Assembly: GCF_014805625.2 (NCBI RefSeq)
Contig: NW_023998415.1
Location: 13,779,799 to 13,843,798 of the forward strand
Source: Glossina fuscipes
Taxonomy: Eukaryota; Arthropoda; Insecta; Diptera; Glossinidae
Direction of reading: 5' to 3'
Length of the DNA stretch: 64,000 nt
Each line of letters starts with the position of its first letter. The stretch's first letter is position 1. Shown one piece after another: positions 44,301 through 55,061 of this stretch. The translations under genes and the position numbers were made by a program. A model generated the notes under the pieces. It did not search any database, was not told the DNA's origin, and saw only the letters and a list, made by a program, of their open reading frames with translations.

Positions 44301-45591
44301 CGCAAACCGTTAAGAAGGTCATATATCCAAAAAAAAAAAAAAATTTGATCCGTCAGTCACATTCTCATTCCATATTCAGCCTAAATACGCTATCGCGTCT
44401 ATAGATTCGTTTTGTTTCGAATTTCAGATAATCGTCACTTCAAAAAGTATTGGTAATCAATTCTTTGCTCCGATCCTATAACAAAGATCTCTTTAATTAA
44501 TTTTTTTGTTTTTTTGCTTTGTGCCTTACATACGCATGGACGTCATCGTGGACGACATCGTTTTAAGCCAGGAAAGCGTTTACCTTCAAAAGTTGCGCAA
44601 ATACACATGTTATAGGAAAGAAAAACGCAAGTTCAGTTCCGTGAATCCAAAAAATATGCAATTAAAACACAGGGTGATTTTATGCTAATATCCCTTCTGC
44701 TCTTTACATTCTAAAAAGTGTAAAAAGTGTAAAAGCCAAATGTGTTTCATTGTTTTAGATAGGGCGGGCAAACTTTTTCAAAACCAATGAATTTATTTAT
44801 CGTTGTGACGATAGGTGAAAATGAGACGAAAGTAATTCAAATTTAATAAATTCCTTCTTAACGAAATTATTTGATTAACAACAACCTACCACGCCTACCA
44901 TTCAAAAATAATATCATTTCGCAATTGAAGGAAAAGGATAAAAAGCACAAAAGAAGAATGAAATAAATTATTTTGCACATAACTAACTAATATATAAGGT
45001 AGTGGTAGTAATACGCTTTAAAGAGAAAATAATTTGAAGTGTTTTTATCGAAGTTTTCTTCTCACATCGAAATTCTTAAATAATTTAGTGCAATCATAAA
45101 TGACCTATACCACTTACTAGATGGGGGGATAAATCTTTCGTCTATTAAGTTTATTTTTTATATTCGATATTTTCTTAGTGCATACACACACATGACCACA
45201 TGACAAATTGTAAACACACGTTAACTGATATGAAATAGGAAAAATTCCCACCAATCTGTTAATCAAGTCGCAAAGACAATAAAATTTTAGAAAAAAGGAA
45301 AACGGAAAACTGGGACACTTGCATTATATACAACACATTTAACTGCTAAAATTCTCAATAAGAGACAGCATTTACAACGACAACAATAAGAAGAAAAAGG
45401 ATATACATATCACACATAATAATGACCTGGCCAAAAGGGCGAGAGACATCTATGATGAAGCTATGCAATATTCACATTGTCTAGGCTTTCGGAGAGGACT
45501 CTTCGTAGCTGAGCTAAAATCATGCGCCGAGGAAAAGTCGATAATGAACTTTTCTTCTTTTTTCTTTTTATTTTTTTATTTTTTTTTTTTT
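41382..45591. other. Non-coding region upstream of encore
   Basis: No supported gene. Likely contains the encore promoter and any further 5' exon. A segment at about 41980-42310 (including a frame at 42048-42311) looks like an old dispersed repeat. A 99-codon plus-strand frame at 43605-43904 has no recognisable family and ordinary AT-rich composition. TA repeats occur at 43112-43134. Confidence 0.4.
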
Positions 45592-45991
45592 NNNNNNNNN
45601 NNNNNNNNNNNNNNNNNNNNNNNNNNNNNNNNNNNNNNNNNNNNNNNNNNNNNNNNNNNNNNNNNNNNNNNNNNNNNNNNNNNNNNNNNNNNNNNNNNNN
45701 NNNNNNNNNNNNNNNNNNNNNNNNNNNNNNNNNNNNNNNNNNNNNNNNNNNNNNNNNNNNNNNNNNNNNNNNNNNNNNNNNNNNNNNNNNNNNNNNNNNN
45801 NNNNNNNNNNNNNNNNNNNNNNNNNNNNNNNNNNNNNNNNNNNNNNNNNNNNNNNNNNNNNNNNNNNNNNNNNNNNNNNNNNNNNNNNNNNNNNNNNNNN
45901 NNNNNNNNNNNNNNNNNNNNNNNNNNNNNNNNNNNNNNNNNNNNNNNNNNNNNNNNNNNNNNNNNNNNNNNNNNNNNNNNNNNNNNNNNNN
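45592..45991. other. Assembly gap, 400 N
   Basis: A run of exactly 400 N, bounded on the left by T-rich simple sequence and on the right by (AT)n. The reading frames that appear to cross it are meaningless. Confidence 0.99.
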
Positions 45992-47133
45992 ATATATATA
46001 TATATATATATATATCTTTTGATTGTACCTATATTTGTGTGTGTATATAATAAAAGCGTATAATGTTCGTATGTAATTTATTCAGGTTAAATGCAATACA
46101 AGTTAAGGGTTGTTGAATTTTTTAGTTCATTTTCAATATTTTCTTACTTATATTCAGGAAAAAAAAAAAACAAAAACACAAAAAATAATAATAATAATAA
46201 TCATAATAATAATAATAATATAATCATAATCATAATGCAAGACAGATGCTAACTAACTGTTAATGCACTCATATATGCATAAGTGTATAAATATATCTAC
46301 AGATATTTATTATGTACATATACATAATTGTGGTATTCCAGGGCAAAAGTAGCAAATGAAACTGCATACTATATTTCATGAATCACTGTCACTCGCAGAA
46401 AGCATATCGATTTGGGAATTTTGAAAATATCCCAAATATATTTACAAATATTTCATTATTAATTTTCTTGCTCATAAATATTTTAGACTTTTCTTCTTGT
46501 GCTTAGGCGTTTTACATATCACATGAATTGAAAAAATATTCTTTTTCGTCTTATTTTTTTTTTTTTTTTGCTTTTTTTTTTTTTTTTTTTTTGTTACTCA
46601 ACTCCAACACATTTCACGGATATATTTACGTACATTTTTGTTTTTAATAATTTTTTTTCTCTTTTCTCTTTGGTCTTTTGCCTTTTCTTGATTTACTTGT
46701 AATATATATTATTATTTTATAAAAAATATATTTCAAAATTATTTAATAAATGATTTTTAAAGATTTTCTTGTTTTCTACGTTTTTCACGAATTGTTCGCT
46801 ACAACAGGGATTTCTAAAAACACCACATTCTCGATTCGTATGATAGATAGACAGACGTAGACGTACAAAATGAGGAAACGAAAGTTGCACGAGCACAATA
46901 TTATACATGACGACGATGGCGTCGACGCCAAAACTCTCTATTAAATTCGCCTTAAAGCATATTTGTATTAGTGTGTATCTATCTATTTGTGCAGGCGAAA
47001 ACTTTACGTTTCATCCATGCATATGTAAGAATGTACATCATGTTATATACAATATTAATGTATATTAAGCATTAACACGTACATAACTGAACCGAATCGA
47101 AATATTCGATTTTGATTTGATTTTCACATTATA

Positions 47134-47345
47134 TATATGTAAGTATATATATATATATTTATATATATTTATATATATTTATATATACATACGTACATAC
47201 ATACATACATACATACGTATATATATATACATACCTACATGCATACATACATACATGCATACATACATACATACATCAATACATCAATACATACATACAT
47301 GCATACATATATACATCAATATATACATACATACATCCATATATA
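47134..47345. repeat. (TA)n and (CATA)n microsatellite array
   Basis: TATATTTATA repeats pass into about 150 bases of CATA tetranucleotides with scattered G interruptions. The apparent Tyr/Ile/His-rich reading frame is the repeat itself. Confidence 0.92.
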
Positions 47346-47827
47346 AATGACATTTATTATTTTATATCATATTTTTCATTTATTTTTTGACTTTTCATTT
47401 TCAACTATATTTATAAACAGGCTAACGGCTAAATATTTCTCTTCTATTTATATTGCATTTTAAATTCACATTAACGGTAAACCATTAAGCACTCTTTACA
47501 TTCTGATTAATTTTATTATTTGTTGCATTTTGCATTGAAATTAGAAAAAAAAAATTTCTAAAGGTTACAATTAAGTCTCTTCCTTTTCTATACTACATAT
47601 CTTTAAATGTGTCTATGGCAAAACGTGATGGGAAAACGTTCAAAATGATACTGGGCCAAGTATGTCTGGGTTGATTTCTTTCTTATGCCATTCAGAAAAT
47701 TTAAAACATAAATATTCTACTTTTGCGGCCAACAGTGAGATGTTTGTTCGCTTATTTATCGAGAGCGAGCGAGCAATAAAAAAAACAATGAGAGCAATAA
47801 AAACTATACAAAAAAAATTTCTCGATA

Positions 47828-47828
<1 letters not shown>

Positions 47829-47865
<37 letters not shown>

Positions 47866-47950
47866 CCCCCCTCTCTTTTTCTCTTTATCTCTTTATCTCT
47901 CCCTCTCTCTCTCTCTCTCTCTTACTCTCTCTCTATCTATCTCTACTTCT
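47829..47950. repeat. (CT)n polypyrimidine array
   Basis: About 120 bases of almost pure pyrimidine on the plus strand, including long CT runs. This composition can form triplex DNA and GAGA-factor type (GA)n binding sites on the other strand. Confidence 0.9.
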
Positions 47951-49537
47951 ACCTCTTACTTTCTTTAATTTTTCTCTCTCCAAATCTATATAGACAACGA
48001 TTATGATGTAAACAGTAATGCATGGTGTCCGTGTAAATGCCTCCCCATATACGTATACTGAATGGTGCGTAAAAACTCAATTGGAACAAGTTAATATAAA
48101 CAATACATGTGTACACTTTAAAAATCTATATACACACATGTATAAATAAATGTTATCGTATCGTAATGCATCCTGTAGAGATACATGTTTTTAATATTAG
48201 GGGTTGTCAGGGATGATATATGTATGCTACTGTGGCATTGTCCTTTATCATATAAAAAATGGTACGTTTTGCATATTGACGGGACTTTTTCTCTAATATA
48301 CTCTCTTAATCGTATATGCAAAACGGGCTTTATTAAAGGAAATAACTCGCAACACGTACCTTACAAAGCAAATATTCAAACAAGATATTTTTATACACAT
48401 ATCTATATATATATATATATATATATATATTGCGTAATCAATCAACCTTGGTCTTCGAATTTCTTTGGAAACAACCACCTTTCAAATTTAACTAACTGAA
48501 TACTTATTAGACTATCTAATAATTGAATAAAGAGTAGAAAATAATTTTTTTTTAAAAATCGAATTAAACTGATCATCTCATATGTATTAAATTTTCTTCC
48601 TTTAATCTGGCAATATATTTAAAATAAGTTAGTCAATCTTTCATTTAAAACGGTTAATTGAGAGAAGTACTACCTACTTTCAAATGTTTCAAATACGCTC
48701 TAAAGGGCTATTATTGTAATGTATTTAGTATTTCGACAAGTTACTTATACGCCATGCGTGAACTAAAAATCACTCATATATTATCACTTCATATGTAGAA
48801 TTGCATTTTATACCAATGCACACACAACGTATCATAAAAAAGCTTTAAAAAAAAACAATTTTAAAATTGCTTTGATAAGCAGTACGGATCGATGGACGAA
48901 CACTAATGTTATTATTTAGTGTGTAAGATCTGAAAATATCGATCAAAAATCGCATAAATTCAACAAAGGTGATGAAAAAGAAGAAAACTGCAACTTAAAT
49001 AATCGATTTCGTGTTAAATGTCATGGACCAAGTTTTAGAATTAGTAACCTGATCAAAAAAAAAAAAAAAAAAAATTACTGCCATTAATACAAAGCAGATA
49101 ATGATTTGCAATTTAACGCAGAATCAATCGACGAGATCACGTGCCCAGCTTTAACAACCGTATTTTGGAATTTTTATGCATTTGCTTGAGCTGTCTATTA
49201 CACATATACTCATTCTATTACTCATATAACTTTTTCTAGCAAACAGACGTACAGACATTTAAAATCTAATAACGAAGTAACACTTTCTCTCAAGCTTTAA
49301 TTTGTTCAAATTTGTTTCGAATTCAGTGAACATTTCTTATTCGATTTGTGTCATGAATATATATAAGAAAAATTTCCATTGTTTTTATATTTATGGACGC
49401 ACACAATTCTTGTAAAAAATTAAAAACTTCCGAACACGATCTTCAACAGCTTTCAATGAAAGAATTTAAAAATTCCAAACATAAGTCCACGCTAATCATA
49501 ATGATATACAATACAAAAGAAATATCTGATGAGTATA

Positions 49538-50247
49538 TCACATCACTCAGTATGTCTCCGGGCTGGCACACTGGCTAGCAACACTGTTGCTATATCAATA
49601 TGTGTTCTGTATTTCAACACCTTTCGATCATTACTTTAGAAGGTACAGTTGGTTTAGTGCCGCAAGCACTTTTGTCGCTTTGAACGGCTTTCGGCGGTTG
49701 CTGTCCACTCGTCGGACTGGCGTTCTAACTCTGAGATGTAGTGATAAACACATGTTTCATCCATTGCCACATCTCGCATGAAGCAATCGTTTTTATCTCG
49801 CCTAAATAGCGCCAAACAATGCTTGCACTCATCAACACGTTCTTGTCAAGAGTGAACAAAGCCTGCATCCACTTTGAACTGAACTTTCTCATGGAGAAAG
49901 GTACACGCCAAATAGTAAATACACTGCCTTTCAACACCTTTAAGGTGTCCGTGGAACAACTAACAAATTTTGAGCGACCCGAGTGTTCAACGTCATAACC
50001 GTCCATACGACAAATTAATTTTTTTGCTCCAGACAAGGGTCGTCAATATGTCTTTCAAACCAACGCTGACTATGGACTTATTTTGTCAACGTTTACTTGA
50101 ATTTTTCCATTGTTTTCAAAGTAAGAAAAACATTCTCATTAAAGCAACTATAAGTTATTTGAAAATTGGTATTGTCCAAAAATCATACGGTCCTGTCAAC
50201 ATTGATGCCGCATATGTGTCAGACCGGGGAATTATTAAGTGATGTAA
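49538..50247 (-). mobile_element. Irritans-type mariner, internally deleted (710 bases)
   Basis: The two ends are inverted repeats of each other (CATCACT ... CCGG ... CTG ... CACA, about 23 of 30 positions) and match the irritans mariner terminus, which carries TAAGTCCCCGGTCTGACACA. The right end keeps TGTGTCAGACCGGGGA exactly at 50215-50230. TA flanks both sides. The minus-strand interior codes for a decayed central transposase piece: MRKFSSKWMQALFTLDK near 49880 corresponds to MRKLFSKWVPRLLTPDQK of the family. A complete element is about 1.3 kb, so roughly half is missing. Frames are broken and the copy is dead. It belongs to a different mariner subfamily from the copy at 10117. Confidence 0.8.
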
Positions 50248-50877
50248 TATATGTGTTATATGGTACACATTGCATCGTTTAGACAACGCGAGTAATTGCA
50301 GGGGATTTCCCTTTCTTTTTTATATGACTTTTTTTTGTATCCACTACCTTAAGAATCGGACATTTTCATATTGTGAAAATGCTAGGGACAGCCAAAAATG
50401 AGCTTCGTAGATTCGCTAAAGTATACATGGTCTTGATTAGCATTAAATTCTGCATCAATTTAAGCATATCTCGTTTTTCGCCTGTGCAATGTCCGCGATA
50501 AGGTCCTTCTCCCGTTTGCAAAAATTTAGATATCTCCTTCAAATTGGGCAAAAACATCGGACGCCCTTGCACGCAGATATGTATTGAAGGTAGATTAAAT
50601 CAATCAAAGGACACGCCTACAATGCAATATAAACTGTTACCATCTTTGCATTCTAATTTTTTTTTTTTTTTTTTTTTTTTTGCTCATTACTCATAACCTA
50701 CAAGAGATATGCGATAAAAATTTCCACATGCTTATGTGTATTCCAGAGTGGAGAAATTTATATCTTTCGTCTGTTTTTTTTTTTAATGATTTATATTTAC
50801 GTTCAAATGATTTTTAATGTTTTAATTACTGCTAATTACTGCTTAACTTTTATTTTACGGATTATCACTACTGTAAG
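50248..50877. other. Non-coding spacer between mariner and candidate gene
   Basis: No gene supported. Contains a poly(T) at 50659-50681. Confidence 0.4.
50848..50853 (-). terminator. Polyadenylation signal AATAAA beyond the 115-residue frame
   Basis: A perfect minus-strand hexamer 25 bases beyond the stop codon of the frame at 50878-51225. A very short 3' untranslated region of this kind is compatible with a compact fly gene. Confidence 0.4.
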
Positions 50878-51225
50878 TTACTCAGTAAAAATACTTTTTA
50901 TTTCTAATCGCTTAATAGATGCTTCGAACCTTTTACAATACTTGCAACAAAATTCAATACATGACAGAATTTGTTTTCTAAAAAATTTCTTGATTTCCCT
51001 CAAGTGTTTTGGCGAAATGAGTTCCTGCTGGAAAGTTACAATTTTACGTTTTACTTGTTCCTTCCCGATTTCTTTTCTAGTGTACATCTTTAGTACATCA
51101 TTGTGTTTAATTGAAAACATTTCCAAATCAAAATATGTTAGTCTAGCTTCATCATGCCGAACAGCTGATAGTAATTCGAAAGCTTTCAACACTTTTGCCA
51201 AGAAATTAAAACTTTTGGATGACAT
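50878..51225 (-). CDS. Candidate intronless gene, 115-residue basic helical protein, unknown function
   Basis: I do not recognise the family. The frame starts in the context AACAAAAATG, close to the Drosophila start consensus, and ends with AATAAA 25 bases later. The protein (MSSKSFNFLAKVLKAFELLS at the start, KRFEASIKRLEIKSIFTE at the end) has mixed, non-repetitive composition. It has alternating hydrophobic and charged residues that suggest helices, a high Lys/Arg content and a CIEFCCKYCKRF cysteine cluster near residue 90. It has no signal peptide or membrane segment. Composition is unlike the low-complexity frames nearby. A second open stretch just upstream (about 51227-51350, with the piece KDKVARFTLCSLNDV) is in another frame and could be an upstream exon, or a sign that this is a frame-shifted pseudogene. 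The opposite-strand frame over the same interval is longer but dominated by Phe/Ile/Leu and looks like its shadow. Confidence 0.42.
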   Translation of the reverse strand: MSSKSFNFLAKVLKAFELLSAVRHDEARLTYFDLEMFSIKHNDVLKMYTRKEIGKEQVKRKIVTFQQELISPKHLREIKKFFRKQILSCIEFCCKYCKRFEASIKRLEIKSIFTE

Positions 51226-51359
51226 TTTTGTTGTTGATTATGAATTCGGTTATTAAATTTTCCATTTTCTTGCCATTTTGTACGTCATTTAAACTGCAAA
51301 GTGTAAAACGCGCGACTTTATCTTTAACAGGTGTCAAATTCAAATCTAAAAGGAAATGA

Positions 51360-51760
51360 AAACCCTATCAGTCAGTTAGGGCCCATCATTAAATACCCTA
51401 ATTCACTTGGCTTAATACGTGACCTTTCAAAGTAAGGCGTTATATGGTAAGTTGTCGAAAAATTGATTCAATTCGAATAGGATTCGTCTCTGTACCCAAA
51501 ACACATCGGTGTATCAAATTTCATCAAAATCATCTGAAAAGCTGTCACCTGTAAGGTGAACGCAAGAATGTAAGACAGATCGACCGACCGACAAGTTCAA
51601 ACCGATTCAAAAAGTGACTCTAAATCGATCGCGTATAAACGAAAGGTGAGTCTGTCTCAAGTCTCTATGGGTGTTGTACACGTCCGCACAATTTTAATAT
51701 AGCCTTGTATCGCAGAACGGTGTGAAGTATGATAACACAGTTTTACGTTTTGATGAAATA
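51360..51760. repeat. Degraded dispersed repeat with arthropod transposon signature
   Basis: Contains TATCAAATTTCATCAAAATCATCTG (split here: TATCAAATTTCATC at 51511, AAAATCATC after it), then GACAGATCGACCGACCGACA. This order, a conserved CAAATTTCATCAAAATC stretch followed by GACAGA-type repeats, is common in old arthropod transposable elements. No ends or coding motifs were seen, so the class is undetermined. Confidence 0.4.
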
Positions 51761-51963
51761 AAACTTTGAAAATTGATATAATCATAACTACACAATATAC
51801 TTGTCATTTATATTAAGAGCTGTTTTTTATTCGCGTAGTTTCTATAAGGAGCATAAATTCTTCATTAGTGCGTATAATGAGCCAATAACTTGGCTATACG
51901 GTTGGCTATACGGTTTTAATTTATTACCTCTTATCATGATTACTCGCTTGAAATTTTGTTTAC

Positions 51964-51995
<32 letters not shown>

Positions 51996-53460
51996 GTCAT
52001 TTCATTTTTTTCCTCTTACATTCTCGCCAAATAAAATTGTAAATTCCGCCGACAACCTATAAGAGCGTTTCTTGTCCTGTAGCCTTGAAACTTTATTTCA
52101 AGCTTTCATGTAGAAAGCTTTACCTTCATGAAATCTTACCACATTTTAATCATAAAGCAAGTAGGATTGATAATATACCAAAAAAAAACAAAAAAGAAAA
52201 AAACACACACATTTATGTAAAAGAGACAAAGACAATTAACACACAGTTTGTTATGTTGTATTGTATTAAAGTGATTAGAAATCTTTACAATGACAGAGGT
52301 GTGCTAGGACCTGAGAGAGAGACCATACACTTTCTATTATATATAGTAAGATTTCCACTATGGTCAATATGTTCCTTACGAAAGCGAAATTTGATAATCG
52401 GTCGGCTCGTGATGTCAAATTGAATGTAACTCTCGTTAGTCGTATCAATTCCATGTTCGGTTTGTTTGTTAGTTGATTCGTTACAATACATATACCAAAA
52501 TGTATCATTTATAAATAATTCCAGTCACTTGGAAATAAACTTTTTTTCCGATAAGCAATGCAATTATGAGTTTTTAGATTTATAGAAAGAGAATATAGAA
52601 AATTTCCTTGGAAATACGATCTCTTAGCAATCTTTCTTAAAAACTTTTCATATATATCAATCTCAATTGAATTATAAATGGATAAATTAATATCGAATTT
52701 ACCGGATCATCCATTTTATGGTATCGAAATTAGATGTGAATAAAATATATTTCAGATTGATATTTGGATCAAATTTTTTTTGCAATATATCACATGTACA
52801 GCGAATAGAAATTATTATAATTTATTACAAAATCAATGAATCCAATATTATGTTGCGTGCATGTGGAATGAAGCTCATATCTGATTATATATGTTTGTAG
52901 TTTGTGGGCGGGCTGAGAATGTCATTTTTAAGATGAAAATTGCATTGCAGTTTCCGTCAAATCAGAACGCTACAGAACCGTGATTACGTAATTTCATTTA
53001 AAATTAGATGATTTTGAGTTGGACGACATGTAGTTTTAATAATATATTGCAGCATGCGATACAGGCATGTGGAGAAAGAAAGATCAACGACCATTTAATC
53101 TCCCAAAAATACCTGCGTGACAAAGGTGATGCGATATAATTCTATTGAACCTATATCCATGAAATCATCTCTAACTAAAAATGAACCAAAATCTAACATA
53201 AACGAATATTCTTTTATCGTTTAGTAAAAAATAAAAAAAAAATAAAAATTATTTGATACCCTATACAATTAATGCATATAGTTGTAACGCATGCTTAAGA
53301 ACAATAACGAAGTACGAATTTTGGCCCTTCAAACTCTTATTAAATTAAAAAAAAAAATACATTTGAACTCGAAACATTTGACTCTCGAACAAATGAGTTA
53401 ATTAAAATATTTTAAGACCTTCCTAAAGATAACAAAATGTTACTTATTATAAGTTCGAAA

Positions 53461-53499
<39 letters not shown>

Positions 53500-54706
53500 A
53501 TACGTCAATGCAAAGAAAGCTTTATTTCATATACAGATGATTTAAATGAAAAGAATCTATTAAATTATTGAATATTTTAATGCATTTAACATATTTAAAA
53601 GTATAATAAATTGTTTTCTGTGTTTCCTGTGTTAGAACGCTGAGTTGATAAATAATATGTTATTGTATGTATATATGCAAATCATTAAACCAAAAACAAA
53701 AAAACGTAATAGAAAAAATAAAGATAAATTATTTTATATTAAGAAGTAATTTATTTAATTTATTTATTTATTTTTTTGTATTAATTGAAGCTTTCTTTAT
53801 GCTATCCGATTGGAAATATTGATGTATCGTCAACATTATTTCATAAAGAATGAAGAAAAAACAACGTATGCAATTTATTTTCAATTTAATTTATGATTTT
53901 CAAATCACACCATTTAGGCAAGTGTTTTGCTTTATTTAACAGCGTTAGTGACGTCTACCTCTTCCTTCGTTCCTTCCTTCCTTCTTTCTTTTAAACTTAC
54001 TTCAATACTCAATCAAAAATTTAATTTGCTTTTACGGTAATGTTTTGTAGGTATGTGTTTGTTTACATTTCCGTACAAAATAACGTGGTACGGTGACTTC
54101 CTATTTGCTTGTTTACCGCTTGGGACTTTTTAACCCGAAAATAAGAATAACGCATCACTGTGTCAGACTCCTTCTTCTTATGCTTCTTTCTTCTACTTAT
54201 TGATCATTTATTATTTTGTATATTTTTTAATTTATTGACTTCGTTTTTTAAATTATGTTGACCTATCTTGTGACATTATTCATTTAGGATATTTAAACTT
54301 TAGGATTGCCCAAACGTAAATTTATTAATATATATACAGATTAAATTGTGAACGCTATACAAAATGCAAAATAAATCATACAATTAACGCTGGCAATGCT
54401 GGTATTGTCCAGTAAGAAAGTCATTGTATAAAAAACAATAAACAATAAATATCGTGGGAAAGGATTTGCGTCATTTTAGAATTTTAACTGTATATATAAT
54501 AAACAAGCGATACAATTTCGTTCAAAGGATTCTAATTATCGAAAAAATAATGTTTAGAAATCTCGATAATTAATGTGATGAAATTAGAAAGAGAAATAAT
54601 TGGCTTAAAATAAAGAGAAAAGCAACCACATCAGGTGTGTTGATAGTAATATAATAAAATACATTTTTTTTTATATTAATAGTGATATTTTTTTCTTAAT
54701 ATTCAG
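51761..54706. other. Non-coding region upstream of Iduna
   Basis: No supported gene. Contains a poly(A) at 51964-51991 and a TA microsatellite at 53465-53496. The acceptor just before the Iduna start shows that at least one non-coding first exon and the promoter must lie in this interval or further left, but I cannot place them. Confidence 0.45.
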
Positions 54707-55061
54707 AATTCTCAAAACGAAGTTATGGATAACTTAGAAGACAATTTGACGGCGACCGAATCTTCAGTGCTTTCTAATAGCAATGATGTGTTGGTTAATC
54801 ACAGAGATGTAGCCGTAACATTAGATCAACCAATAGATTTGGCATCAAGTCATATAACGGCATTGTCAGCTAACGAAACAACTACAAATATCACACCAAC
54901 ATTGCAAACCTCAACATTCAGTGCTGGCACTGAATCTCCGGATAAAAACGCAACAAAGAGCAACAAAACACCTCTTGATGTGCCTTCAACTTCAGCAGCT
55001 GCGGCAGCTGCTTTAGCAAATGATTCAGCTTCGGCCTTAAATAAAGATACAAGTGGCACTG
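54707..55061 (+). CDS. Iduna: Iduna coding exon 1
   Basis: Begins at an acceptor (ATTCAG) 18 bases before the ATG at 54725, which implies a non-coding exon upstream. Codes for 112 residues, Ser/Thr/Asn-rich with an Ala run ([11 protein letters not shown]), predicted disordered. Ends in phase 1 at ACTG|GTATAT. Reading past the donor gives a stop almost at once. Confidence 0.85.

Larger units (their letters stand above)
45992..49537. other. Non-coding region with simple sequence, no gene seen
   Basis: No supported gene. Includes AAT repeats at about 46187-46223, poly(T) at 46554-46592, the TA/CATA array and the CT array listed separately, a TA run near 48404-48430 and a poly(A) near 49055-49074. 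Confidence 0.45.

Noticed and set aside
45463..46050. Long plus-strand frames across the N gap
   Set aside because: They exist only because N is read as an unknown residue.
47117..47350. Tyr/Ile/His repeat frame
   Set aside because: Translation of the TA and CATA arrays.
50786..51256. A 156-codon plus-strand frame opposite the candidate gene
   Set aside because: Dominated by Phe, Ile, Leu and Ser as expected for the complement of a Lys/Glu-rich coding strand; no start context or polyadenylation signal.
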